A DNA stretch of 64,000 nt from Fibrobacter sp. (GCF_017545445.1 NZ_JAFWOM010000138.1:1-64000), one strand, 5' to 3'; positions 25,528-34,295 are shown, numbered from the stretch's first letter. The notes: generated from the sequence alone by a model not told the origin. Made by a program: numbers and translations.

Positions 25528-26061
25528 ATGAAAGATGTAGAAAGCAAAATAGTGACAATCCGTAATGAACGTGTAATTCTGGATTGCGATGTGGCGGCCC
25601 TATATGGTGTGCCAACCAAGGAAATAAACCAAGCTGTCCGAAATAATCCCGAGAAATTTCCTGCGGGATACACTTTCCAAACTACAAATGAAGAGAAGAA
25701 GGAGGTGGTAAAAAATTTTGACCACCTTGAAAAGCTAAAATTCAGCCCGGTCAATCCAACAGCGTTTACGGAACGTGGTTTGTATATGCTTGCTACCATT
25801 TTGAAGGGAAAAACAGCAACGCAGACGACAATAAACATTATAGATACGTTTGTGGAAATTAGGGAATTGTCTAGGATGGTTGCGGACATTCCCAATACCA
25901 CAGACGATGTGGAAAGAAAATCCTTGCTGAAACGAAGCGGAGAGATTATATCGAATGTCCTTACGAGCGATTTGGAACAAGCGGAATCCGAAACTGAAAT
26001 TGAGCTGAATTTTGCAATGCTCAAGATAAAACATAAGGTCAAAAAGGAACGGAAAAAGTAG
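25528..26061 (+). CDS. ORF6N-domain protein
   Basis: 177 residues. Residues 4-95 match the ORF6N domain, a DNA-binding-associated domain found in phage antirepressors and in chromosomal genes: IVTIRNERVILDCDVAALYGVPTKEINQAV, NPEKFPAGYTFQ and FTERGLYMLATILKGK. A helical C-terminal half follows. Good GGAGG site. A GC-rich hairpin (CCGCC ... GGCGG, about 25494-25517) lies just upstream. Such genes often travel with mobile elements, in line with the accessory nature of this stretch. Confidence 0.8.
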   Translation: MKDVESKIVTIRNERVILDCDVAALYGVPTKEINQAVRNNPEKFPAGYTFQTTNEEKKEVVKNFDHLEKLKFSPVNPTAFTERGLYMLATILKGKTATQTTINIIDTFVEIRELSRMVADIPNTTDDVERKSLLKRSGEIISNVLTSDLEQAESETEIELNFAMLKIKHKVKKERKK

Positions 26062-26185
26062 AGATTGCCAATATTTCTTTAATTTTTCACGATAAATTGA
26101 GCCAAAAACGCATTTATAATTGTATTTTTCAAGCGGTACCGAATGATACCTTTAAAAATGCACATTTGCAAAAAAGGTTAATACT

Positions 26186-27220
26186 ATGCAAGTTGATTTG
26201 AATACTGTCGATTGGAAGACGCTCCCCTTCGGTTATTATGATACCGATTACAATGTCCGCTGCTACTACCGCAATGGTGAATGGGGCAAGATTGAAGTCT
26301 CGTCTTCCAAGGACATTAGCATCCACATGGCCGCTACTTGCTTGCATTACGGCCAGGAAGGTTTTGAAGGCCTCAAGGCTTACACGGGCAAGGATGGCAA
26401 GGTCCGTATTTTCCGCGTCGATGAAAACGCAAAGCGTATGCAGAATACGGCTAACCGCGTTTTGATGGCTGTTCCGCCGATCGAACTGTTCCGCGAAATG
26501 GTCCACACGGTGGTGAAGCTGAACAAGCGTTTTGTTCCGCCTTATGGTTATGGTGCAACGCTCTACATCCGTCCGCTCTTGATTGGCATGAGTCCGGAAG
26601 TGGGTGTGAAGCCGTCTGACGAATATTTGCTCATGATGTTCGTGACTCCGGTCGGTCCGTACTTCAAGGACGGGTTCAAGCCGGTCGATATGATGATCAG
26701 CCGCAACTACGACCGCGCTGCTCCGCAGGGTACGGGTACGGTGAAGGTCGGCGGCAACTACGCTGCTAGCCTCCAGTCCCTCGCTGAAGCTAAGAAGCTC
26801 GGCTTCTCCAGCACGATTTATCTGGACGCTCGCGAAAAGAAGTATATCGACGAATGCGGTCCGGCTAACTTCTTTGGCATCAAGGGCAACACTTACGTGA
26901 CCCCGAAGTCTGAATCCATCTTGCCGTCTATTACGAACAAGAGCTTGCAGCAGTTGGCTGAACACCTTGGCTACAAGGTGGAACGCCGTCAGGTTCCGTT
27001 CGAAGAACTTGCTGAATTCAGCGAAACGGCTGAATGTGGTACGGCTGCCGTGATTACCCCGATCAAGAAGATTGTGGATCCGGTTGCTGGCAAGGAATTC
27101 ACTTACGGCGACGGCGTGAATCCGGGGCCGGTTTGCACAAAGTTGTTCGAAACCTACACGGCTATCCAGTTCGGTGAAATTGACGACCCGTTCGGATGGA
27201 CGGAAGTGGTGGAACTTTAA
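26186..27220 (+). CDS. ilvE: Branched-chain amino acid aminotransferase
   Basis: PLP fold type IV aminotransferase, 344 residues, that makes Val, Leu and Ile from 2-oxo acids with glutamate. Motifs: FEGLKAYTGKDGKVRIFR, GATLYIRPLLIGM, the PLP Lys in GTVKVGGNYAAS, and CGPANFFGI. This is the long (BCAT type II) subgroup. GGTTAATACTATG gives a modest ribosome-binding site. Codon use is typical of a highly expressed gene. Stands alone, with a hairpin at 27423. Confidence 0.92.
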   Translation: MQVDLNTVDWKTLPFGYYDTDYNVRCYYRNGEWGKIEVSSSKDISIHMAATCLHYGQEGFEGLKAYTGKDGKVRIFRVDENAKRMQNTANRVLMAVPPIELFREMVHTVVKLNKRFVPPYGYGATLYIRPLLIGMSPEVGVKPSDEYLLMMFVTPVGPYFKDGFKPVDMMISRNYDRAAPQGTGTVKVGGNYAASLQSLAEAKKLGFSSTIYLDAREKKYIDECGPANFFGIKGNTYVTPKSESILPSITNKSLQQLAEHLGYKVERRQVPFEELAEFSETAECGTAAVITPIKKIVDPVAGKEFTYGDGVNPGPVCTKLFETYTAIQFGEIDDPFGWTEVVEL

Positions 27221-27456
27221 CTAGGCAAAAGAACGGGCTTCGCACTACAGACGACAAATGCGTAAAGCGAATGTTGCAGGGCAGCTTGCTGACCTATAAC
27301 TGAGCGTAGCATTTGGTGCCTGTACAAAGACGAAAGAGTCTTGAGCTGAAATGTTGCGTTGTCTGTGTCATCCTGAGCGCAGGCGCACCGCGCCGAAGTC
27401 GAAGGATCTAAACCAGTATTGAAAATTCCGTGGCGTTATGCTGCGGGATTTTTTTT
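27221..27456 (+). repeat. Repeat region and terminator after ilvE
   Basis: Contains fragments of the GACGAAAGA repeat (27245-27345) and a variant of the 'TCATCCTGAGC...GAAGGATCT' element at 27369-27410. A terminator-like hairpin follows: AATTCCGTGGC with GCTGCGGGATT and eight Ts (27423-27456). Confidence 0.6.
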
Positions 27457-27498
27457 GATTTCCTGGCGGCTTTATTAGGGGTGTTTTTGTAAAAAATG

Positions 27499-27713
27499 TT
27501 ACCAAAATGGGAAAAAGTGAATGTTTGGTAATAAAAATTTTGAGTAAATTAATCGTTATAGGCGGAAATTTGTTGGTGCTTTGGGAAAAAATGTTACCAA
27601 AAGGAGAAAAAAATCAAATTTGATAGCATAAAATTTTAGAACAATGATAAAAATAATACTGACAAAGTAATAAATGTGTTGCCAAAAATACAAAAAAATG
27701 CAATTTGGTAGCA
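27499..27713. repeat. Three spaced TTACCAAA...TTTGGTAA inverted repeats
   Basis: Unit 1: TTACCAAA (27499-27506) with TTTGGTAA (27524-27531). Unit 2: TTACCAAAA (27594-27602) with TTTGATAGCA (27619-27628). Unit 3: TGTTGCCAAAA (27677-27687) with TTTGGTAGCA (27704-27713). Each spans 33-37 bases and ends in an ATAAAA tract; unit spacing is 95 and 83 bases. The region lies between convergent genes and no open frame covers it. Confidence 0.6.
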
Positions 27714-27722
27714 TAAAATCGC

Positions 27723-27750
27723 AAAAAAGCCGGCTTAAACCGGCTTTTTT
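27723..27750. terminator. Bidirectional terminator
   Basis: AAAAAAGCCGG and CCGGCTTTTTT form an 11-bp stem with a CTTAAA loop, with T runs on both strands. It ends the minus-strand flavoprotein operon and can also stop readthrough from the + strand. Confidence 0.85.
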
Positions 27751-27798
27751 CTCACGACGATGACCATCGACTAATGACTATTGACCATTGACCAATGA

Positions 27799-28989
27799 CT
27801 ACCCTTTAAATCTCCAGAACTTGTAGAACATTTTGGCGGAGAGCACCGGCGTTTTCAAGAAGGAACTCTTTTTGCAGTTGTGCTTCGCGAAGTTCTGGAG
27901 AACGCGGTAGAGTTCCGTTTGCTCGGACTTGTCCATGTGGTGCAGGAACCTGCCGAACTTGCATTCAAAGTCATGCCAACGACCAAAGTAATCGTAGCAG
28001 CGCTTTTCGTACGTCTTGAGGAATTCCTTGCTCAAGTTGCCGCATTCGAGGCCTTCGTGAACGGTCTGGGCGCAGAATCGGCCTGCACGCATGGCAGACG
28101 CAATGCCGCCACCCGTAAGCGGGTTCGTGTGGTGCGCTGCATCGCCGACGAGGGCAAAGTGGTCGAGCGTGTATTCCTTGAGAATGCTTGAAACGGGAAT
28201 GACTCCGCCAACAACGTGATTGATTCTTGCTTCGGGGAACAGCTTGTACAGCCATTCCATGGTAATGTCGAGAATGTTCCTGTTGTTTTTGCTCGAAATC
28301 CGGAATCCGGCGCCGAAGTTCGTGACGTTGGATTTGATTTTCGGGAAACTCCAGATGTACCCGTCATTGATAAAGTCATGGCCCTGCCAGAACGTGAGAT
28401 AGTCGGGGCGGGTGAGGATGCCTTGCACTTGGATATCGACTCCGGTGCAAGTGATGCCTGGCTTTTGGACGCAGTCGAGGCCGACTTGCCTTCCGATGCG
28501 GCTTTCGACGCCGTCTGCCGCAACGACCATCTTTGCACGGATTTCTTCGGTGGTGTCTCCGGCTCCATCGCCTAGCTTGACGCGAACGTGGCGGCAACCT
28601 TTTTCGACTTCTCCGACAAATTCAGCTCGTGCTTTTGTGACGACTTCTGCACCGTCGTTTTCGGCGAGGTGGGCGAGCCACGGGTCGAACTTTTCGCGGT
28701 TCAGCATGATGCCCGTGCCTTTTTGCGCGAGGTCGATGTTCACGCCGTTCGGGCCGTATATGTAAAGCCCGTTGATAATCGTTTCGATGCAGTCTTCGTC
28801 GATGGGGCCGTAAGTCTGCAAGTCTGAAAGCTTGGTGCTGGCTTCGCCGCAACGAACGGGGATGCCGATTTTTTCACGCTTTTCGAGGAGGAGGACTTTG
28901 TGCCCTGCGCGTGCGAGATTCCTTGCGACGACGCATCCGCCGGGGCCTGCGCCAATGACGACCACATCGTATTCTTGATTACAAAACAT
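27799..28989 (-). CDS. Geranylgeranyl-reductase-family FAD oxidoreductase
   Basis: FAD-dependent reductase-like protein (396 residues). The N-terminal Rossmann motif VVVIGAGPGGCVVARNLARAGHKVLLLEKR binds FAD; VRCGEAS, AADGVESRIGRQVGL and GDAAHHTNPLTGGGIASAMRAG are the other family hallmarks. Relatives reduce isoprenoid double bonds of geranylgeranyl groups or archaeal-type lipids; in bacteria the substrate is often a quinone or polyprenyl lipid. Overlaps the upstream ferredoxin gene by 11 bases, so ferredoxin is the likely electron donor. Confidence 0.82.
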   Translation of the reverse strand: MFCNQEYDVVVIGAGPGGCVVARNLARAGHKVLLLEKREKIGIPVRCGEASTKLSDLQTYGPIDEDCIETIINGLYIYGPNGVNIDLAQKGTGIMLNREKFDPWLAHLAENDGAEVVTKARAEFVGEVEKGCRHVRVKLGDGAGDTTEEIRAKMVVAADGVESRIGRQVGLDCVQKPGITCTGVDIQVQGILTRPDYLTFWQGHDFINDGYIWSFPKIKSNVTNFGAGFRISSKNNRNILDITMEWLYKLFPEARINHVVGGVIPVSSILKEYTLDHFALVGDAAHHTNPLTGGGIASAMRAGRFCAQTVHEGLECGNLSKEFLKTYEKRCYDYFGRWHDFECKFGRFLHHMDKSEQTELYRVLQNFAKHNCKKSSFLKTPVLSAKMFYKFWRFKG

Positions 28990-29173
28990 CGTTCATCTCC
29001 TGAAGCTTGAGGGCTCCTGCGGGGCAGGCTTTTGTGCAAAGTCCGCAACGGACACATTTTTCTTGATCAATTTGCAAGTCTAGACCATACATGTCTAGAG
29101 CCATCTTGGGACAGACGCCGACGCATCCGGCACATTCCAAGCAAACGCCTCTATCGTGAACGAGAATTTTCAT
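28979..29173 (-). CDS. Small 2[4Fe-4S] ferredoxin
   Basis: 64 residues with two Cys clusters: CLECAGCVGVCP and CVRCGLCTKACP. The longer open frame starting at 29263 is not needed; the ATG at 29173 begins the ferredoxin fold (MKILVHDRGVC). A TATATT box ends seven bases upstream. It would pass electrons to the overlapping flavoprotein. Confidence 0.85.
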   Translation of the reverse strand: MKILVHDRGVCLECAGCVGVCPKMALDMYGLDLQIDQEKCVRCGLCTKACPAGALKLQEMNDVL

Positions 29174-29186
29174 GGGAGAGAATATA
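29174..29186 (-). promoter_or_regulatory. TATATT -10 box of the ferredoxin gene
   Basis: On the minus strand TATATT (29186-29181), CTCTCCC, ATG at 29173. TAGACC about 17 bases further up could be the -35. No ribosome-binding site. Confidence 0.5.
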
Positions 29187-29245
29187 GAAAAAATCGTATT
29201 TCGGTCTAGTAGTGTATCGGTTTCTTGTGTGGTTTTTGTTCTAAC

Positions 29246-29295
29246 GTCTTTATTTATTGACATTTTATATATTAGTGTTTATATTTAAAGACACT
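29246..29295 (+). promoter_or_regulatory. hipBA promoter and operator
   Basis: Consensus-like promoter TTGACA (29257-29262), 17-base spacer, TATATT (29280-29285). Inverted arms GTCTTTA (about 29246) and TAAAGAC (about 29287), and a near palindrome GTGTTTATATTTAAAGACAC over the -10 box, fit autorepression by HipB. Confidence 0.6.
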
Positions 29296-29610
29296 ATGGG
29301 GAAGAAAAGTGTCACGTTGATGCCCAAAACAGGCAAAATTCTTGAAGATATGGGTGAACAGATCCGCCTTGCTCGTATGCGTCGTAAAATCACGGTGGCT
29401 CTTGTTGCCGAACGTGCGGGGGTCAGCCGGGCTTCCGTTTGGGCTGTGGAAAAAGGTTCTGCGGCGGTCGCTATCGGCATTTACGCTGCGGTTCTTCACG
29501 CGATTAATGGCTTGGATAAGGATTTGCTTAAGGTTGCTGCTGACGACGAACTCGGTCAAAAGCTTCGTGACATTGAACTTCTGAATAAATACCGCAAGGG
29601 GGACGCATGA
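29296..29610 (+). CDS. hipB: HipB-like XRE-family antitoxin/repressor
   Basis: 104 residues with an N-terminal extension, then a Cro/C1-type helix-turn-helix: GEQIRLARMRRKITVALVAERAGVSRASVWAVEKG. This is the usual HipB antitoxin that binds HipA and its own operator. The ATG at 29296 lies only 10 bases past the -10 box, so the message would be nearly leaderless; ATG 29347 with GAAG upstream is an alternative. It overlaps hipA by four bases (ATGA). Confidence 0.8.
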   Translation: MGKKSVTLMPKTGKILEDMGEQIRLARMRRKITVALVAERAGVSRASVWAVEKGSAAVAIGIYAAVLHAINGLDKDLLKVAADDELGQKLRDIELLNKYRKGDA

Positions 29611-30848
29611 AACAGATTTTTGTTTACGAAAACTGGCGCAACGTGAGTCCTGCTCTCATTGGATCCCTCTATGTTGAAAATTCAAGAGGCAAGGAGATTT
29701 GTTCCTTTGAATATGACAACGAATGGTTGAAAACCTCTAGCGGATTTATTCTTGATCCCGACTTATCCCTTTTTAAGGGACGGCAATTTGCTCCTGTTGA
29801 TAAGGAACTGTTTGGCATATTCGAAGATTCATGCCCGGACCGTTGGGGACGTACACTTATGGATCGCCGAGAGAACATTTTAGCTCGTGCCGAGTCCCGC
29901 AAACCGTGTAGCCTTACAGAAAGTGATTATCTGCTTGGTGTTCATGACTTGTCTCGAATGGGGGCTTTGCGTTTCAAAACAAACGAAAATGGAGCTTTTC
30001 TTTCGGACAACTCGGATATGGCGGCTCCTCCGTGGGTTGCACTCCGTAAATTGAATGACGCTGTCACTGCTTTGGAAAATGATCCTATACATTCAGATAA
30101 GTGGCTACAGATGCTGATTGTGCCGGGGTCTTCTCTAGGTGGTGCAAGACCGAAAGCAAATGTTGTCGCCCCTGATGGAAGCTTGTGGATTGCGAAATTC
30201 CCGTCTAAAAACGACAAGACAAACTGTAGTGCTTGGGAAAAAAGCGTTTATGAGCTTGCTGGAATGTGTGGGCTGACGGTCTCTGAAAGTCGGCTTGAAA
30301 AGTTTTCAAAGTACGGTTCTACATTCCTAGTGAAACGCTTCGATCGCGATTTCGACCGAAGAATCCACTTCACTTCGGCTATGGCGCTCCTTGGCGGCAA
30401 AGATGGCGAAAACAATTACGGATATACCGACATTGCGTCTTTTATAAAGTCAGCGGGAGCGACCCCTAAAAAAGACCTTATTGAACTTTGGAAGCGAATC
30501 GTATTCAACATTCTCGTATCCAATACCGATGACCACCTAAGAAACCATGGATTCCTGTTGTCTGAAAAAGGATGGATTCTTTCTCCATTGTTTGATGTCA
30601 ATCCGAATCCTTACGGAGAGTATCTCTCTTTAAACATTACCGAAACTGATTCGGCACTTTCTTTGGAGCTCGCTTTAGACGCAAGTGAACTGTATGGAAT
30701 ATCCTCTGCGACTGCCCAAAAAGACATCGCCGAAATGAAGAAGATTGTCTCTGAAAACTGGCGTCAAATCGCAACCAAGAACGGGATATCAAGAAGCGAA
30801 CAATCCTTTATGAAAAGCGCTTTTGTCGCGGCAGAAAAGAATTTTTAG
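29607..30848 (+). CDS. hipA: HipA-like serine/threonine kinase toxin
   Basis: 413 residues, HipA family. Contains GSSLGGARPKAN (the Ser/Gly-rich ejectable loop and ATP-binding Lys region), IVFNILVSNTDDHLRNHGFL (catalytic Asp and Asn) and SPLFDVNP (Mg-binding Asp). HipA toxins phosphorylate glutamyl-tRNA synthetase or other targets and slow growth; here the target is unknown. All key residues look intact. Translationally coupled to hipB. Downstream (30849-31057) there is no gene, only a short gene-like frame (about 30890-31030) with no start. Confidence 0.85.
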   Translation: MKQIFVYENWRNVSPALIGSLYVENSRGKEICSFEYDNEWLKTSSGFILDPDLSLFKGRQFAPVDKELFGIFEDSCPDRWGRTLMDRRENILARAESRKPCSLTESDYLLGVHDLSRMGALRFKTNENGAFLSDNSDMAAPPWVALRKLNDAVTALENDPIHSDKWLQMLIVPGSSLGGARPKANVVAPDGSLWIAKFPSKNDKTNCSAWEKSVYELAGMCGLTVSESRLEKFSKYGSTFLVKRFDRDFDRRIHFTSAMALLGGKDGENNYGYTDIASFIKSAGATPKKDLIELWKRIVFNILVSNTDDHLRNHGFLLSEKGWILSPLFDVNPNPYGEYLSLNITETDSALSLELALDASELYGISSATAQKDIAEMKKIVSENWRQIATKNGISRSEQSFMKSAFVAAEKNF

Positions 30849-31057
30849 AAAAGTGAGAAATCAATAATTTTTCGTCCGCTTTGTAAAATTTTTGCATTGA
30901 TCATGTTTCAGGATATGTTCTTGATTGCATAGAACTGGATGGTCTCAATCGAGCTTCTGCAGAAAAGATACTTCGGTCAAAATATCCAAACATTAGCATC
31001 CGTATTCAAAAGGAATGTAATAATGAGTGCTCAAAAAGAATTGGAAAAAATGCGAAA

Positions 31058-31092
31058 TCAAAAAAAGAAAATGCCCGCACGGAGGCGGGCAT
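31058..31092 (-). terminator. Terminator of the second TIGR02147 operon
   Basis: On the minus strand ATGCCCGC and GCGGGCAT pair around a five- to six-base loop, then TTTTCTTTTTTT follows. Lies 19 bases past the lipoprotein stop. Confidence 0.75.
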
Positions 31093-31110
31093 GACATCTT
31101 TCGTCTGTTT

Positions 31111-32571
31111 CTACTTCTGCATCGCGTAGAACGTGGAGAACCATGCGTACAAGCGTTCCCATCCGCTGCCTATCTGCGTGATGGAATCGTTGAGCGAAAA
31201 GATGATAAAGTCTTCTAGCTTGTGGTTTCCTATGGAGAATGGAGTGATGGTTTGGAACGAAAGCCTAAAGTCCTTAGAATCGGCTACATTTCCGTCTATG
31301 GCAATGACGATGTGATTGTCCCTGATGAATAATGAATAGTGGTGACGCTCTCCGTCCAAGACTTTATGGCAGGATGAGTCTATCAAGGAGAAATAAGGTG
31401 TTTTGTAATCTGCGCTTAGCGAATCCCTCTTGAGAAATTCGGTACAAAGTAGATCTGGCTGTTGTCCGAGCTTTATACTGAAGGCGACATCGCTTTCGTT
31501 TCCACGTGTGTCAACGAATATGGTGTCATCGGGGGCAAGCGCATTGCTTTTCGTAATCCAGAAACTTATTCCGAGATTGTCGCCGAACGCTTTCCAGAAA
31601 CTATTTTGTTCGATTTTCATGCCCGGTTCGGTTTCGCCATAAGCTTTCAGGATTTGCTTGGACTCACGAACGGATTCGCTTGACGCTATGGTGAAGTTGT
31701 ATGTACCCACGTCGAAGCTCGGGACGACAGTCAAGTAACGGTCTGAGTTTTTGTCGTTTTCTATTTTGTATAGAACAAGCGTGTCGCCTTCGTCGTTTAA
31801 CAAAACCGGATTCTTGAGGCCAGTGTTGAGTGTTACGGGAACAATCATGGAATCAAGCGTCTTCTTGCCGTTCAGGTTTCTTGCATAAGACATCGCTTCG
31901 CTTGAAACGGTGATGGCGACTTGAGTCGATGAGGCTTCGAGCGTTTCGCCGGGGGCAAAATCCCACTTGACGTTTTGCGTTGAGACTTTGTGGTCTGCTT
32001 TTCGGATAAATGCAACTTTCGTCGCTTCCATCGGCGGAATTTCATTAAACGTTACGGCTCCGGCCTTGACGTCTTTTTCGCTGACGGCGATGCAGTTGAG
32101 CGTGCCCGCGATGCAGAGCGTGTCGCCTTTGACAAACGAAGTATCAATCTTGAACTTGAGGCTTGCGTTCTTTTCGATCGTTGTTTCGCGCTTGAGCGTT
32201 TGCCAATCCGTCTTGTCGTCTTCGACGGTGATGGTCTGATAGCCGGACTGCGTATGTTCCGTGTTGCTAATCTGCAAGGCGTAGTCGCCTGCGGCAACGC
32301 TGTCGATAGAATACTTGCCGGACTTGTCCGTCGTGGCGGTCTTGATCGGGGCCATGCGGGCGGCGATGTGGTCTGTCGAAATCAAGCTGACCTTCGCGCT
32401 TGCGACGGGGGTTCCTTTGGCGTTCTTGACAAGACCTTCGATGCTCGCAACAGTCGTCCCGGATTCAGTTTCCGTGAGGACGCCGGCGTGGTTGTCTTCG
32501 GAACAGGCGGTGAAAGAGATCAATGCTGCGAGGGTGAAAATCCCTGCGTTCAAAGTCTTAAAGTTCATCAT
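31111..32571 (-). CDS. Lipoprotein with carboxypeptidase-regulatory and LamG-like regions
   Basis: 486 residues. Signal peptide MMNFKTLNAGIFTLAALISF with an FTAC lipobox. Residues about 42-115 form a carboxypeptidase-regulatory-like domain: IEGLVKNAKGTPVASAKVSL, TTDKSGKYSIDSVAAGDYALQI. The C-terminal 190 residues resemble a laminin-G/concanavalin-like sandwich (FWITKSNALAPDDTIFVD, HYSLFIRDNHIVIAIDGN, and the end GSGWERLYAWFSTFYAMQK). Such folds often bind sugars. The gene overlaps the TIGR02147 stop by four bases. Likely surface lipoprotein under that regulator's control; ligand unknown. Confidence 0.75.
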   Translation of the reverse strand: MMNFKTLNAGIFTLAALISFTACSEDNHAGVLTETESGTTVASIEGLVKNAKGTPVASAKVSLISTDHIAARMAPIKTATTDKSGKYSIDSVAAGDYALQISNTEHTQSGYQTITVEDDKTDWQTLKRETTIEKNASLKFKIDTSFVKGDTLCIAGTLNCIAVSEKDVKAGAVTFNEIPPMEATKVAFIRKADHKVSTQNVKWDFAPGETLEASSTQVAITVSSEAMSYARNLNGKKTLDSMIVPVTLNTGLKNPVLLNDEGDTLVLYKIENDKNSDRYLTVVPSFDVGTYNFTIASSESVRESKQILKAYGETEPGMKIEQNSFWKAFGDNLGISFWITKSNALAPDDTIFVDTRGNESDVAFSIKLGQQPDLLCTEFLKRDSLSADYKTPYFSLIDSSCHKVLDGERHHYSLFIRDNHIVIAIDGNVADSKDFRLSFQTITPFSIGNHKLEDFIIFSLNDSITQIGSGWERLYAWFSTFYAMQK

Positions 32572-33407
32572 GCTTTGACCTCCGGATCGAGGTTTGAGAA
32601 CAAGTGCAAATTCATTTGGTAAACGCCATTTGCTTTTTCTTTGTCCTCGCTGATGATACGGCGTGCCTTGGCCTTGAATTCCTGGAGTTCTGTTTCAAGT
32701 TTCTTGTAGGCAGTGTTCGAAATACTGAAAGTAAGCGTGCTCATGACGGTCGGCATCTTGGGACGCGTGATGAGAGCTTGTTTGGAAAGTTCAAAACATT
32801 GCAGTTGGTACTGCTTAATCAATTCCGCATTGTTGTACGGACCGCTGGAGATGGATTCCTTCGTGGGTTTCCAGAATCCTTCGTCGTTCTTGCGTGCAAG
32901 CCCCAATTTCTCTAAAAGGGCCAATGAGTCCTTGAGCTTCCCTAGTGGAATTTTCGGGAAGATTCTTTTTTGCACGGGTGTCAAGTCGTCAGTCACGTCC
33001 ATAGCATCAAGAATAGCAAACATTGCGCTATGGTACCAGTGGTTGTAGTATTCGTAGGTGTTCGAATCGAGGATATGCTGCGGATTCGGGTGCAAGTGGA
33101 GCAGTTCTTCCATGGCGGAGCTGCGGGCGGTCTCGGTCTTTGCCTGGTCGAGCTTGACCATCGTTTCGAAATACTTTGCGGCCTTTTTGTTGAGGCCCAA
33201 GACTTCGATGAACTTCGCCGTCATGCGGGGGCTGACCTTTTTCCCTCTGAGAACATCGGCGAAGTAGCTGCGCGTCTTCGGGAGGCCTAGCATGTTGCAA
33301 ATCCCGGTACGTGTGAACTCCGGGTCGCTTTGGACTCGTGCGGCCTGGTATTCTTCCAAGTACTTGCGGAAGTGCGTAAATTGATATATGTCTATATAGT
33401 TTTCCAC
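32568..33407 (-). CDS. TIGR02147 family protein, second copy
   Basis: 279 residues, aligned end to end with the protein at 14542 (shared IDIYQFTHFRKYLEEYQAARVQSD, GLPKTRSYF, GLNKKAAKYFETMV, ISSGPYNNAEL and FELSKQAL). Same predicted helix-turn-helix head and DUF4423-like tail. GTG start with TATATT seven bases upstream and no ribosome-binding site, as for the first copy. Overlaps its lipoprotein partner by ATGA. Confidence 0.82.
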   Translation of the reverse strand: MENYIDIYQFTHFRKYLEEYQAARVQSDPEFTRTGICNMLGLPKTRSYFADVLRGKKVSPRMTAKFIEVLGLNKKAAKYFETMVKLDQAKTETARSSAMEELLHLHPNPQHILDSNTYEYYNHWYHSAMFAILDAMDVTDDLTPVQKRIFPKIPLGKLKDSLALLEKLGLARKNDEGFWKPTKESISSGPYNNAELIKQYQLQCFELSKQALITRPKMPTVMSTLTFSISNTAYKKLETELQEFKAKARRIISEDKEKANGVYQMNLHLFSNLDPEVKA

Positions 33408-33420
33408 GAATCTTAATATA
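33408..33420 (-). promoter_or_regulatory. TATATT -10 box of the second TIGR02147 gene
   Basis: Minus strand TATATT (33420-33415), AAGATTC, GTG at 33407. A weak -35, CTCACA, lies 17 bases upstream. Confidence 0.5.
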
Positions 33421-33427
33421 ATATTTA

Positions 33428-33476
33428 TGAGAACTATTGTGAGAACATTTTTTGAGAAATAGCTTTAATTTGAGAT
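33428..33476 (-). promoter_or_regulatory. Array of TTCTCA repeats upstream of TIGR02147
   Basis: Minus strand TTCTCA at 33458, 33445 and 33433 and ATCTCA at 33476: spacings 12-13 bases and 18. The first TIGR02147 promoter also carries ACTCAAA and TCTCAAA. These may be the regulator's own binding sites. Confidence 0.45.
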
Positions 33477-33479
33477 TTA

Positions 33480-34250
33480 TCACAGATTCCCCTCACATTT
33501 GTCACCCCAGACTCCACACACCCTAACCACCAACCACTAACCACCAACCACTTTACTGGATTCTTCGACTTCGCCTTATGGCTCCGCTCAGGATGACACA
33601 GTCGGGTTACCCGATCCACTCCCATTTTTTAAGTTTACAACAGAATAAAAAAATGTCACCCTATTAATATAGGATGACACGTTCTTAGCCACTAACCACT
33701 GCATACTGCTTCTTTGCCACACGGATTCGAAATGCCTAACGGCATTTCATCGTGAGCGAAATCGCTTACACGGCACTAATCGCAGACACTTTGCCTATCG
33801 CATGCTTCTATTCTTATTATTTGCCACATGGATTGCATTAATTGCTAGAAAGAAAAAACGTTATTTTTTTTTCACAATCCGTGTGGCATCTTGCACAGTT
33901 CTATTTGCAGATACTGCACCAATCGCAGACACGGCACCCCTCGTGCTGTCACCCCGGCCTAAGGTCCCTGAGCTACGTCGAAGGGCCGGGGCCACCTTAC
34001 ACGGTTTCAATCGCATACACGGAACTGATTGCTTTCCCCTAACCACTGTTTACTAACCACTTCCAACAGCCTACTTCTAACAGCTTACTTCTTACTTGCA
34101 CTTTCACTTCGTTCAAGTGCCAAATGCTGGTCTCGGTCATGTCCAAGCAAGCTTGGCCGCGACGCTCGACCTACGCATTTGTCTTACTGCCTACTTCCTA
34201 CTGCCTACCTCCTATTGCTTACTTCTTACTTCCTACTTCCTACTTCCTAC
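33480..34250. repeat. Repeat-filled gap upstream of the nuo operon
   Basis: No gene is supported in about 770 bases. Contents: an inverted copy of the 'GGATTCTTCGACTTCG...AGGATGACA' element (33557-33600); a GTCACCCCGGCC ... GGGCCGGGG element (33949-33998); several copies of ATCGCAGACAC, also found near 53130; CTAACCACTAACCAC runs; and the 7-bp tract at its right end. nuoA would be expected here and is not present. Confidence 0.7.
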
Positions 34251-34252
34251 TA
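34183..34252. repeat. CTACTTC 7-bp tandem repeats just upstream of nuoB
   Basis: About ten imperfect 7-base units (CTACTTC, CTACCTC, TTACTTC), the last three identical, end 43 bases before the nuoB start, next to or inside the promoter. Confidence 0.75.
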
Positions 34253-34295
34253 TTAAATTTCTATCTTTAGGCGCGAAATTTATGAGGTAACTCCT

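Noticed and set aside
27499-27713. CRISPR array
   Set aside because: The repeats differ between units, are only three, have unequal spacing and no cas genes are nearby.
30890-31100. Short gene after hipA (VLDCIELDGLNRASAEKILR...)
   Set aside because: The frame has no start codon after its upstream stop and ends by reading through the terminator of the next operon. At most a remnant.
33408-34295. A hidden nuoA upstream of nuoB
   Set aside because: The only hydrophobic frame (33802-34056) reads through repeat DNA, has one short membrane stretch and none of the NuoA motifs.
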